64,000 nucleotides of DNA from Rhizoclosmatium globosum (GCA_002104985.1 MCGO01000155.1:24953-88952); one strand, 5' to 3'; shown: positions 46,378 through 56,817, counted from the stretch's first letter. Notes: a model not told the origin generated them from the sequence alone. Numbers and translations are program-made.

Positions 46378-47506
46378 ATGACGACTGTGCCAGTTCCTGC
46401 ACGGCTCTTTTCCGACAGCACGATCAAAGTGCGAGACTTTGGCTTCGCAGCAACGGATGCGCGGCACTACGGCCCACCGGACTCGGCCTCGCACATTGCA
46501 CATGCGCACTTGTTTCCGGTGTCGGCGGCGTCAAAGCGACTGAGTAAGTTGGTCAACACGCGGCCGCCTGAGCTGCTTTTCGATGCGAAGCCGGAGACCC
46601 ACGAGTTCCTCGGGCTTTCTGTTGGTGGTGAAGGTGGTGAAGGTGGTGAAGGTGAAGGTGAAGATGAGGAAGATGACGATGAAGATGAAGATGATGATGA
46701 TGGTGAGTGTCTCTCTAGTAACCTTACTACTACTAGTACTACTAGTACTAGTACCTTGCTAGTACCTTGCTAGTACCCTCCAACTAAAACACTCTTAATC
46801 ATTAATCACTCTAAAACAAGACGATGACGACAACAACACCCTCGCACCAACACTCGCCTCCTTCCCCTTCCTCGTCGACCACCTCTCCCGCCTCCTCAAC
46901 CGGCCTGTCCGTCGCGCAAAAGCCCAGTTTGATTTCGCAAAAGGCTCAGACTGCGAAATGGATCTCCGCGAACGCGATATTGTCCTGCTCCTTGTCCCCA
47001 CTGCCTCAGACTCAGACTCTGCAACAAACACTCAAAAACAAAAAGACTCATCTTCCTCTTCAGGTGGTGGTGGTGCTAGTGCTGGAAAACAGGTCGACCG
47101 TTTCGCTTCCATCGAAGAACTCTCGCCTACTTCTCCTTCTCCCATCCCCACTCCAGCCTCTCTTCTCCTCCTTCTTCAAGAACAACAACAACAACAACAA
47201 ATTCCTATCAAAACTGCCTCTTACCTCTCCCTCTCTCCTCCCCCCTCCGAACTCATTCTCCATCTCTCCGATTTCTTGCGCATGCAGGACGAATATGGTA
47301 CTGGTTGGGTCGTCGCTCTCAAATTTGCTTGTAAAGATGTCGGCGGTCGTGCTTTATCCTTGGACTCGCCTGATGATGAAGATTTGATTCAGGCGGGTCG
47401 AGTTGAAGGGGTCAATGGGGGATTACCTAAAACTGTTCGTGTCGTTCACAGGTTTAAAATGCGCCTTACGGATATTGGTCTTGTGCCCAATTCCTATGTC
47501 AGTTAG
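46378..47506 (+). CDS. SH3-domain protein with a large insertion inside the SH3 fold
   Basis: Two exons (46378 to about 46703 and about 46821-47506). After a 130-residue N-terminus ending in a Gly/Glu/Asp-rich run, the sequence RRAKAQFDFAKGSDCEMDLR opens an SH3 domain (ALYDF...ELSF equivalent), followed by ERDIVLLL. The next about 110 residues are Ser/Gly, Pro and Gln rich. SH3 sequence resumes with DEYGTGWVVALKF and ends with DIGLVPNSYV, the canonical GLVPSNYV strand. A further 35-residue insertion lies between these. SH3 domains bind Pro-rich peptides, often in actin or signalling complexes. The 3' end of this gene is partly duplicated downstream (47585-47703). Confidence 0.65.
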
Positions 47507-47522
47507 TTTTTTTTGGTTTTTA
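47403..47522 (+). repeat. 3'-exon repeat, first copy (gene end of SH3 protein)
   Basis: The last 35 codons, stop and T-rich 3' flank of the SH3 gene. Repeated almost perfectly at 47585-47703. Confidence 0.9.
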
Positions 47523-47584
47523 TTTTTTTTTGTTTTGATGTTTTATTCTTTTGAAGTGAGGGACGGACTTTCGAAGGTTTCGGG

Positions 47585-47703
47585 TTGAAGGTGTCAATGG
47601 GGGTTTACCTAAAACTGTTCGTGTCGTTCACAGGTTTAAAATGCGCCTTACGGATATTGGTCTTGTGCCCAATTCCTATGTCAGTTAGTTTTTTTTGGTT
47701 TTT
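47585..47703 (+). repeat. 3'-exon repeat, second copy
   Basis: About 119 bp nearly identical to 47403-47522, with two or three base differences near the left end, separated by about 60 bp. It retains the same reading frame and stop codon but has no upstream coding sequence. Confidence 0.9.
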
Positions 47704-48427
47704 AATTTTTACAGTGTTGTTCCAAAATGAAGAAACTTATTTTTTTCTTTTGCATTTAAATTATTCAGTCATTTATCCACAAAAATACACATGGAGATGG
47801 AAAGGAAGGGGCAGAGCGAAAGCGATTGTGCAGTGCGAAAGCAACTCACGTGTTTATTCTGGTTCAAGATCAAAATAGGATAAATACGGCTAAATGCATA
47901 TTCTCCAGAAGCAAATCCTCCAAATTGGAGGTGAGGAAGGGCCAGCTATTGCAGCTGCCTTCCTCCAGTTGTCACCAAAGTTGCTTCTTCACTAAAGGTC
48001 TTCCCATTTGTTTCAAGCAACCGCCCGCAATCTCTGAACCAGCGTCACAAAATGAATGTGAGGCGATCTTTGTAAGGCTGATTGATGTTGACAACTTTGA
48101 ATAGGCCGCCCCAAGTACGGCAGCGTTGGTGAAAGAAAGGGTGGAATGCCCCTTTGTTCGCTTTTACCTCACTGCAAGCAGTGAAAACCCACTTTACACT
48201 CCGAATTAACGTCCATCTGCTTTGGCAAGGGCAGGAGTGTCGATGACAACGTACAGTCGTAAGTGTGTTGTTTTGCTTAACCTCAGCTTAACCACCCTTG
48301 CTAATGTTCTTCTTTTGTGAAATGTTGTTTTGATAGGTTGGATATGTACGGATGCAAAAAGAAATTATAAAAATGTTATTATACACTTTTCAGAGATATA
48401 GGTTTAGAATGTGTCCATTGACTCATG
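47704..48427. other. Spacer, no confident gene
   Basis: No frame with convincing conservation. A 92-codon plus-strand frame (47826-48104) looks non-homologous to anything I recognise. Confidence 0.35.
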
Positions 48428-48705
48428 TTAGCCGGATGTGTCAGCCACGCCGTCGAAGGGTGCGATGACTAAAGTGAGGGACTTGACGGGTGGGTATTCT
48501 GTTTGTGTGTTTGTTGTGTTTGCTTTACATAGTATCCCATAGTATCCTATTCAAAAAAGAACCTACCTGCCGCACTCTCATACAACACTTCAAGTACTAG
48601 CTGGATGCATTCACGCACAACAACAGATGCATCAGGGAAGAGCTTGATAAGGTCGCAGTCGTGGGCTCCTTCATCAACTTGGATTGTCAATGCAAGTCCC
48701 TCCAT
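48428..48705 (-). pseudogene. Fragment of a basic secretory protein (BSP) family peptidase
   Basis: Two minus-strand pieces join in frame across one intron: MEGLALTIQVDEGAHDCDLI...FPDASVVVRECIQLVLEVLY, then EYPPVKSLTLVIAPFDGVADTSG and a TAA at 48430-48428. The pattern FPxA...VxxVLxxLY..PPVxSxTLxxxxxDGVAxTSG is the N-terminal half of the plant/fungal BSP family (PF04450). The zinc-binding HExxH half that should follow is missing. Either a truncated gene or a relic; family assignment is by eye. Confidence 0.5.
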
Positions 48706-48909
48706 CTTCTTTTTTCCTGAACATGAAGGCCTTCAGTGCATTTGCAGAGGCACATATCACGAGAAAGAGGGATTTCAATCTTATTTATACGTTTGGAATG
48801 TGAGGGAAAAGTAATTGTTTATGAGTTTGATGGGACATTATACTTTGAGGGACGGGTCTGGGGTTTGTTTTTGAGAATTGTCAGATTTCATCAAAAAGTC
48901 AGCGTGAGT

Positions 48910-50782
48910 ATGTTGCTGCAGGCGTACATCATCCTCGCTTGCTATGTGTTTCCCGCCTTCGGAACTACGTGGGGTACAGTTGTTGGGGTGCAGTACACAG
49001 GCGGGGCTGCTGATCTCGCAACCTACACAGAAACCGCGGATCAATGCAAAGCACATTGTGCGGCAATGTTTTCTAGCACCCCCAAATGTGTGGCCGCCAA
49101 CTATTCGCCAACATCTCAAGTCTGTAATCTGAAATCTCAAGCTGGATTTGATGTTGGAGCAACAGCAACCCTTGATTCGAACTGGAGAATCTTCGTTCCC
49201 CAAAATGTTCAAGCCTACTTTTACGGAATTGCATTTGCAATTGGCGATGGGACGCAAGGAGGAGTTACTTCGAAGGAAACATGTGCCGCGGCGATCATCG
49301 GCAATGCTTTTGGCGATGCTTACGCCACATTTGATACATCTACTTCAACTTGTATGATTCAGCCTGAGGCTCCTCACGGTAATCCGAATCTGGTCTCCCT
49401 CCAAGCGGGAGTTTATCTGATGATGGCTGGACCACTTTCGACAACAACCACATCCACAACAACCACATCCACAACAACCACATCCACAACAACCACAACA
49501 ATCACAACGTCTACATCTTCTTCCACAACCACCAAAACCACTTCTTCTTCTACCTCCTCAACCACATCCACTTCATCAACGACCATTACTTCGTCAACGT
49601 CAACTTCAAGCTCCACAACAACAACCACGACAACCACGGCCGGTAATACCAGTCAGAATCAATTATATGACGAATGCACACTTCTTGTCAAATTATTTTC
49701 CTCTGTCGCGTATCCATTTAATTGCACATCATATGATCCAAATGGTAAATTCGCTATATCTTCGCTGAAGAATCAACGCCGAGACAATAGTGTTTCCAGT
49801 CGTGACGAGTAAGTCTTTTGATATCGCGTCAATCAATCCATTTATTGACCATCCACCCTTTGAAAGCCCCAAATACGTGTTGTTTGAAAATCGCAGAGTG
49901 AAACATATCGTGTTTCCTCGACTCGGCCTTTCTCAAACTATCCCACAGGGTGTATCTGGATTCGGAATACTGAATATTCTGTTAGTTACTACTTTCATAA
50001 GATACACAAAGTTCATACTTACCTCTCGCAGCGATCTCTCTGGCAATCAAATTACAGGAGGTATACCCACCACAATTGGATTGTTGACCACTCTTCAGAC
50101 TCTGTGAGTAGATTTTGCCTATTTATTCATGTAAATCTCATTGCCAAAACACCACAGCAACCTTGCCGGAAATGCAATCACTGGAACAATTCCTACGCAG
50201 CTTGGAAAGCTGGCGAGTCTGCAAAAATTGTAAGATATGAATCAAAAAAGACAATCGTTCTAATTTTGTATGACTTGAAGGGATCTCTCCAGCAATCAGT
50301 TGACAGGAGGTATTCCAGCTCAGCTGAGCCAACTTTCGAATATTCAGTACATGTACGTGCCTAAAACAGATTTAAACAACTGGACAGTTGAACCAACTAT
50401 TTACAGTTCGATTGCCGATAATCAGTTGACTGGTGTGATTCCCGCTGCCCTTGTTGCAGCCATTGCCGCCAAAGGCGCCACTATCAACGTTGGGACAAAT
50501 TGCCTCGCCGGCTCGACGAACCAACGTGCATTCTGCAACAGAAAGCTTCCAGATTGTCGGGCCATTTCTTTGGATAGTGGATACTTGGACTCCCGTTGGA
50601 CGCCTTTGTGGAATGCCCTGGCTGCATCACAGAATGACATGAACGCATTTGATAAGGCTGCGGATGCGTTGGGTGCTGCATATTTTGGAGTTCGTGAGTA
50701 TGAGTTCCAGGCGTTCAAGTACTATGTAGCTCGCCGTGCCTGGTGCATGGCCAAACATCCCGAGTACGTCTACTTGGGATGA
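48910..50782 (+). CDS. Secreted PAN/apple-LRR protein with Thr-rich stalk
   Basis: Intact parent of the LRR fragments at 32.9, 36.5 and 45.7 kb. A signal peptide (MLLQAYIILACYVFPAFG) precedes a PAN/apple-like Cys domain (DQCKAHCAAMFSSTPKC, CNLKSQAGF), a second Cys block and a Thr/Ser-rich stalk (49438-49640) likely to be O-glycosylated. Four LRRs follow, IPxxLGxLxxLxxL type. LRRs 2 and 3 each sit on their own 72-nt exon, and every repeat boundary carries a phase-2 intron. After the LRR cap (NVGTNCLAGS..FCN) comes a 75-residue C-terminal domain with SGYLDSRWTPLWNALAASQN and KHPEYVYLG, which I do not recognise. No GPI signal or TM is visible. A cell-surface or secreted recognition role is inference. 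Confidence 0.75.
49438..49640 (+). repeat. Thr-coding ACA/ACC minisatellite (mucin-like stalk)
   Basis: Repeated ACAACAACCACATCC units followed by a more degenerate Thr/Ser/Lys stretch, all in frame within the PAN-LRR gene. Confidence 0.9.
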
Positions 50783-51003
50783 TGCTAGATTGAATTTCAC
50801 GTATCTTTTTTCCTCATTTTTTATCGTCCTTATTTACTCTGGCGTAAGGTGGCATTAGAATTAGAATTATAACTTTCATCCTTTCAATAAAGTCAATTCA
50901 GGTGGTCGGTCTTTGCAAAGAACAAGATCGGCAGTGTGAAAACAAGTGTGAAAAGGGATGTCCGAAAAAAGCACCCCCAAAACAACCAACAAAACAAACA
51001 AAA

Positions 51004-51315
51004 ATGCTTCGCACAGCCGCCACCCGCAACACCATCTCCGGAGTCCAGTCAATTGGAGTAGTCCGAGTAAGTGCTTTAACCCTCACTGATTTGAATGCAG
51101 CACTAGTTCAAACTAACCGTGGTTTTGCAGTGTATGTCTTCCAATTTAACTAAGCAGCGCAACTAACTGGCTCTCTCTTTCTCTGCTTTCCTTCTCTCTC
51201 TTCTCAACCAATTCCTTCTTTGAAAACAACCCTAACCCAACCCAGATTCCTCCTCCTTCAACAAAGTGATTCTGATTGGCAACGTGGGCGGCGACCCAAA
51301 GTACCACTCGTTCAC

Positions 51316-51348
<33 letters not shown>

Positions 51349-51769
51349 AGGCCCTTCAAATCAAAACACTCAACCAAACAACCAAAGCAAAGACCAGGCC
51401 GGTGGAAGCAGCGACCAGGACCGCGGCGTCTGGTCCTTCTCAGTCGCCACGTCGCGAAACACAAAGCGCAACAACGAATGGGTCAGCGAGACAGACTGGC
51501 ACTCAATCAAACACTACTCATTTGCAAACAAATTCTCGTTTGCTGAGGGGAAGGTTTCAAAGGGTGCCCTTGTCCTTGTGGAAGGTCGCTTGGGCTACAA
51601 CAAGGAGGAAGAGAGTGGAAGAACTTTCGTCACGGTTATTGCAGGTAAAATCAAACTCTTTTCTTTTTTTTTGATGTCGTTTTTGTGTTTTCTGTGCATG
51701 CATGGCTAATACTCGTACATAGACAAGGTCGAAGTGTTGAACTCAAGAGACCGTGATGAACGAAAGTGA
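51004..51769 (+). CDS. Mitochondrial single-stranded DNA-binding protein
   Basis: Bacterial-type SSB (RIM1/mtSSB family), which coats single-stranded mitochondrial DNA during replication. A short basic presequence (MLRTAATRNTISGVQSIGVV) is separated by a long intron from the OB fold: SFNKVILIGNVGGDPKYHSF, WSFSVATS, TDWHSIKHYSF, GKVSKGALVLVEGRLGY, GRTFVTVIADKVEVLN. The last exon (about 51722-51769) adds DKVEVLNSRDRDERK. The loop between strands 1 and 2 holds an Asn run and about 35 polar residues not usual in the family. Phase at the first intron (51069 to about 51245) is not settled and a micro-exon is possible. Confidence 0.8.
51312..51350 (+). repeat. CAA microsatellite coding for poly-Asn
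   Basis: About a dozen AAC/CAA triplets inside the mtSSB coding exon, in the loop after GGDPKYHSFT. Confidence 0.9.
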
Positions 51770-51996
51770 TTGATTTGTACTTTCAAATGAGATGATTTTG
51801 GTTTGCTGTTACTTTCAGTCTCGAGGATGAATATCAATGGCTCAGTTTCTTGTTTTTATTTCTTCTTTTTTCCTCTGCTTTATGTGCCTTTAATATCTTC
51901 AAATTGGGTCGTATTAAATTGTTCTTATGTATTCTATTCTACATTGATTCTCTCTTTTTTTTCAGAGCCACGACACCAAAAACAACCAACAAGAAA

Positions 51997-53300
51997 ATGG
52001 CCCAAGTGCTTGAAGGAATTGCCCGCTGGGCCCTGCCAATTGGAATTGCAGCGAGTGGACTGCAGTATGCGATGTATGATGGTGCGTGTAGTGTGCTTAG
52101 TTACCCGTGGAAGTATCCAGTTAACCCTCTATCCAATACTCACAGTGAAGGGAGGACACCGTGCTGTTCTCTTTGACCGTGTCCGTGGAGTCCTGCCTGA
52201 CACTGTATGTATCGGACACTATCTACTAGGCATGCATACACCCGCATTGCTAACGATTGAGTGGTTGGGTGCTAGGTTGCTGAGGGAACACACTTTCTTG
52301 TTCCATGGCTCCAAAAGGCGGTTATTTTCGATGTCCGCACTCGTCCTCGAAACATTTCTACCACAACTGGTTCAAAGGATATGCAGATGGTGTCCCTGAC
52401 ACTCCGTGTTTTGGTGTGTATTTCAATTGTTGCAAACGTGGATTGGAAATCAGATCGGATCCCACTTTCTACCCTTCCCTTTACCAAATGCACTCTGCTC
52501 TGGTATATGGTTGGCGTACTCGTAACAAGTTGGCCCTACTAAGTGGATTTTGGAGTGGTAGTGAGTTGGAGGGATACTCACTTTGAATATTGAAGCTGAT
52601 CTGAGATGTTCTGTCGTACTACTCTTTCGTATGGTTGGAAGGAAGAGGGAATCTGCGTATGAACAGTGATGGACATTCTTCCGATGCGATTTCAAATCCC
52701 TTCATGCACTCCATCCCATCCCACTCCATTTGGTACCATTCTAACATAAGAATATAGCACCGCCCTGAATACTCTCAACTCTCAACAATCTACCAAAACC
52801 TCGGCATGGATTACGACGACCGTGTCCTCCCATCCATCGGAAACGAAGTCCTCAAATCCATTGTCGCCCAATTCGACGCCTCCGAACTCATTACCCAGCG
52901 TGAACTTGTTTCCCAACGAATCCGCGACGACCTCGTGAAGCGTTCCTCCGAATTCTCCATCATCCTCGAAGACGTGTCGATCACACACTTGACATTCGGA
53001 AAGGAGTTCACGAATGCTGTTGAGCAGAAGCAGATTGCGCAGCAGGAGGCTGAGCGGGCCAAGTTTATTGTTGAGAAGGCGGAGCAGGAGAAGTTGGCAG
53101 CAATTATTAAGGCTGAGGGAGACGCTACTGCTGCTGACTTGATTTCTAAGGCGATTAGTAAGGCTGGAGTTGGATTGGTTGAGTTGCGTCGTATTGAGGC
53201 GAGCAAGGAGATTGCTTCAACCTTGTCTGGAGCCAAGAATGTGACTTACTTGCCTGGAGGCGCTGGAAACAACTTGTTGCTTAACTTGGGTAACCAGTAA
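51997..53300 (+). CDS. PHB1: Prohibitin 1, copy A
   Basis: Prohibitin of the mitochondrial inner membrane, which forms ring complexes with PHB2 and chaperones membrane proteins. Four exons: 51997-52081, about 52146-52203, 52276-52411 and 52758-53300. N-terminal hydrophobic anchor ([20 protein letters not shown]), then SPFH sequence [60 protein letters not shown] and [20 protein letters not shown], and a C-terminal coiled coil ([20 protein letters not shown]). Length fits the family. The same protein is encoded by the inverted copy at 54132-55444; the last exons are identical at protein level. The dispersed repeat and a PHB1-exon scrap follow its 3' end. Confidence 0.92.
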
Positions 53301-53351
53301 ATGGGAATTATGATGTTGCCTGTGTCAGTGGTGGTACTAGGTCAATAAAAA

Positions 53352-53430
53352 TACTTACATCAGCTATACGTCGCTACCGTGTCCAGCAGCTCCACGGGAG
53401 GCCAAGTGCAAGATAGGAAAGTGTGTGGGA
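53352..53430 (+). repeat. Dispersed gene-end repeat, third near-identical copy
   Basis: About 78 bp starting ACTTACATCAGCTATACG directly after GTCAATAAAAAT, about 50 bp past the prohibitin stop. It matches 36320 onward up to GTGTGTGG, then switches abruptly to a prohibitin-derived sequence. Confidence 0.75.
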
Positions 53431-53495
53431 GTTGGATTGGTTGAGTTGCGTCGTAGGCGAGCAAGGAGATTGCTTCGACCTTGTCTGGTGGCCAT
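53431..53495 (+). pseudogene. Scrap of prohibitin 1 last exon
   Basis: The stretch GGAGTTGGATTGGTTGAG to ACCTTGTCTGG copies 53164-53232 of the prohibitin gene with a small internal deletion (TATTGA missing) and one substitution. It abuts the dispersed repeat. Confidence 0.8.
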
Positions 53496-54120
53496 CAAGT
53501 TTCTTTCCGTATGAGACTAAACTATGGGAAAAGTAGCGATTTAACATATCTCGATGGTCTTCAAGTCACAGAACTATCTTTACTGCGGGTGTATGGAGAA
53601 ATTTAGGGTCTGCCTGCCTTGCCAGGAAAACTTAAGTCCTGGCTGTTGAAATATTTGATGCAATCTTTATCATGATTATCAGGGTTATTTCCTGATTGTT
53701 TCCAGGAATTTGACTCCGATTTTGAATAACCTAACCCCAACGTTTTTGCCAACACTCGTCAGCGGTGCTCTGGTGATTGCACGTTGCCAGGATAATTCCT
53801 TAATTGTCAGCAAAACCGTCCACGATGTTCTCAGACGCGTGAGTCGCTTAGGTAAGCACCAAAAACATCATTTCCAATAATATCACATTTGAAAAGAGGG
53901 AGAAACAAAGCCTCATACTGCTTGTTATTGAACTAGTTGAAATGAATGGCATCAAGGTGCGGAAGACTTCGACGCGCAAGCAATGAAAAGGAAGAGGTGG
54001 AGGACAGGGTGGAGGAAGAGAGGGAGAGAAAAAGAGAACAGAGAGAAAGCCAAAAACGTTAATAGGAGAAGTAAACTGATTTGACTGCACTCCTTTTATT
54101 CGCAAATGAAAACAGACACC
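53496..54120. other. Spacer between inverted prohibitin arms, no gene seen
   Basis: About 0.6 kb of unrecognised sequence forming the loop of the inverted duplication. No conserved frame, and no transposase or resolvase. Confidence 0.4.
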
Positions 54121-54131
54121 ATAATTCCCAT

Positions 54132-55444
54132 TTACTGGTTACCCAAGTTAAGCAATAAGTTGTTTCCAGCGCCTCCAGGCAAGTAAGTCACATTCTTGGC
54201 TCCACTCAAAGTTGAAGCAATCTCCTTGCTCGCCTCAATACGACGCAACTCAACCAATCCAACTCCAGCCTTGCTAATCGCCTTGGAAATCAAGTCAGCA
54301 GCAGTAGCGTCTCCCTCAGCCTTAATAATTGCTGCCAACTTCTCCTGCTCCGCCTTCTCAACAATAAACTTGGCCCGCTCAGCTTCCTGCTGTGCAATCT
54401 GCTTCTGCTCAACAGCATTCGTGAACTCCTTTCCGAATGTCAAGTGTGTAATCGACACGTCTTCGAGGATGATCGAGAATTCGGAGGAACGCTTCACGAG
54501 GTCGTCGCGGATTCGTTGGGAAACAAGTTCACGCTGGGTAATGAGTTCGGAGGCGTCGAATTGGGCGACAATGGATTTGAGGACTTCGTTTCCGATGGAT
54601 GGGAGGACACGGTCGTCGTAATCCATGCCGAGGTTTTGGTAGATTGTTGAAAGATGGGCATATTCAGGACGGTGCTATATTCTTATGTTAGAATGGTACC
54701 AAATGGAGTGGGATGGGATGGAGGGCATGAAGGGATTTGAAATCGCATCGACACAAACGTCCATCACTATTTTCCCCACATTCCCTCCTCTTTAACTGTT
54801 TAAGTCATACGAGACGATCTTAGGAGGAATAGATCTCGGATAAGCTTCAATATTTACAGTTGAGTATCCATCCAACTCACGACCACTCCAAAATCCACTT
54901 AGTAGGACCAACTAGTTACGAGTACGCCATCCATATGCAAGAGCAGAGTGCATTTGGTAAAGGGAAGGGTAGAAAGTGGGATCCGATCTGATTTCCAATC
55001 CACGTTTGCAACAATTGAAATACACACCAAAACACGGAGTGTCAGGGACACCATCTGCATATCCTTTGAACCAGTTGTGGTAGAAATGTTTCGAGGACGA
55101 GTGCGGACATCGAAAATAACAGCCTTTTGGAGCCATGGAACAAGAAAGTGTGTTCCCTCAGCAACCTAGCACCCAGCCACTCAATCGTTAGCAATGCGGG
55201 TGTATGCATGCCTAGTAGATAGTGTCCGATACATACAGTGTCAGGCAGGACTCCACGGACACGGTCAAAGAGAACAGCACGGTGTCCTCCCTTCACTGTG
55301 AGTATTGGATAGAGGGTTAACTGGATACTCCCATGGGTAACTAAGCAGACTACACGCACCATCATACATCGCATACTGTAGTCCACTCGCTGCAATTCCA
55401 ATTGGCAGGGCCCAGCGGGCAATTCCTTCAAGCACTTGGGCCAT
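54132..55444 (-). CDS. PHB1: Prohibitin 1, copy B (inverted duplicate)
   Basis: Mirror copy of the gene at 51997-53300, with the same four-exon structure and an identical last-exon protein ([14 protein letters not shown] to LLLNLGNQ). Exons differ by only a few bases, for example one in the codon after LQK and one in intron 1. The third intron has diverged more and contains different sequence after the first 190 bp. All splice sites and the ATG (55444-55442) are intact, so both copies could be expressed. Confidence 0.9.
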
Positions 55445-55762
55445 TTTCTTGTTGGTTGTTTTTCTCAGAAAAGAGAGAAATGGAAGGAGGAGAAGAGAGA
55501 AACAGTCGCGTTCTCCAACTTGATCACATTACAGTAGACAATAGTGGTTTAAGTGTTATAATTATCTTAATATGGGTCGTGTGTTGGTGCGAACCTCAAT
55601 AGCCAATGTCTTGCAAAGAAGGAGAACGTATTGAGTGAAGCATATTGAACGCAGCGTATGAAGTGAATTTGAAGGAACAATCAACAAGAATAATTATGTC
55701 TAATCATGTCTCTTTTGTTCATTATTTCCCTCACTCTTCCTCTCTGTTTTTTCAAAGTCAAA
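55445..55762. other. Shared upstream region of prohibitin copy B and eS8
   Basis: Divergent promoter interval of about 320 bp. No further gene. A pyrimidine-rich run (about 55725-55755) precedes the eS8 ATG, as is common for ribosomal-protein genes. Confidence 0.4.
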
Positions 55763-56817
55763 ATGGTGCGCACCCACCACTACCACCAACCCATCACCAC
55801 CTTTCCATCCTTCGAAAGGACCATCGCATCAAACTGACGCAGCAAACAAGGCGTAAACACTCTACTGGACACGGTTGAGGGACTTTGCGATGGAAGCGTG
55901 GGTTGTTGCGGGGCAGGAAAGGACTTGGTGGATTCGACATCTCGTGACCACGACAACGGCACCGATCAAATCTGGATACTCTGCATTCGTTATCGATATG
56001 AAACAACTGTTCTGGATTTATGGAGGATTCAACCCACTCACAAAGTCTGATTACTCTGCTACCTCTCACTCAGAAACCATGAATATTGCGAAATGTGAAG
56101 TGCTAACTCGCGGACTTCCTCCTTCAATCAATTAGGGTATCAGCAGAGACTCCAGACACAAGCGTAACGCGACCGGTGCCAAGCGTGCCCACTACCGCAA
56201 GAAGAGAAAGTTCGAGTTGGGTCGTCAGGCTGCTAACACCAAGATTGGTGCCAAGCGTATCCACACTGTTCGCGTTCGTGGTGGAAACACCAAGTTCCGT
56301 GCTCTCCGTCTTGAAGCCGGTGTGTTTTGAATTGTTTTTGCTTTTCCTTGTTTTGGATTGATGAACTGACTTATCATAAACAGGAAACTTTGCTTGGGGA
56401 TCGGAGCAGACCACCCGCAAGTGCCGTGTCATCTCTGTCAAGTACAACTCCACCAACAACGAGTTGGTCCGTACCAACACTCTCGTGAAGGGTGCCATCG
56501 TCGAGATTGACGCCACTCCATTCCGTCAATGGTACGAGTCTCACTACGCTGCCCCAATCGGTCGTCGTGGAAAGAAGCCAACTGAAGGAAACGAGGACAT
56601 CAACAAGACCCGCTCTAACCACCTCACTCGCAAAATTGCTGAACGCAAGGAGGGTTTCAAGGTTGAGCAGGCTATTGATGACCAGTTTGTTACCGGTCGT
56701 GTCTTGGCTAGAATCTCATCCCGTCCAGGTCAGTCTGGTCGTTGCGATGGATACGTGCTTGAGGGTAGAGAGTTGGACTTCTACTTGAAGAAGATCCGTT
56801 CCAAGGGAAAGCACTAA
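55763..56817 (+). CDS. RPS8: Small ribosomal subunit protein eS8
   Basis: Cytosolic 40S protein eS8. The ATG at 55763 is alone in exon 1; a 370-nt intron (55766-56135) follows, then [57 protein letters not shown], a second intron (about 56321-56383), then [45 protein letters not shown], and the C-terminal [16 protein letters not shown]. Residues and length (about 205) match the family throughout. Placing an intron right after the ATG is a common ribosomal-protein arrangement and often boosts expression. Confidence 0.95.

Noticed and set aside
49413..49637. Val/Glu-rich minus-strand frame opposite the Thr-rich stalk
   Set aside because: Antisense shadow of the ACA/ACC repeat in the PAN-LRR gene.
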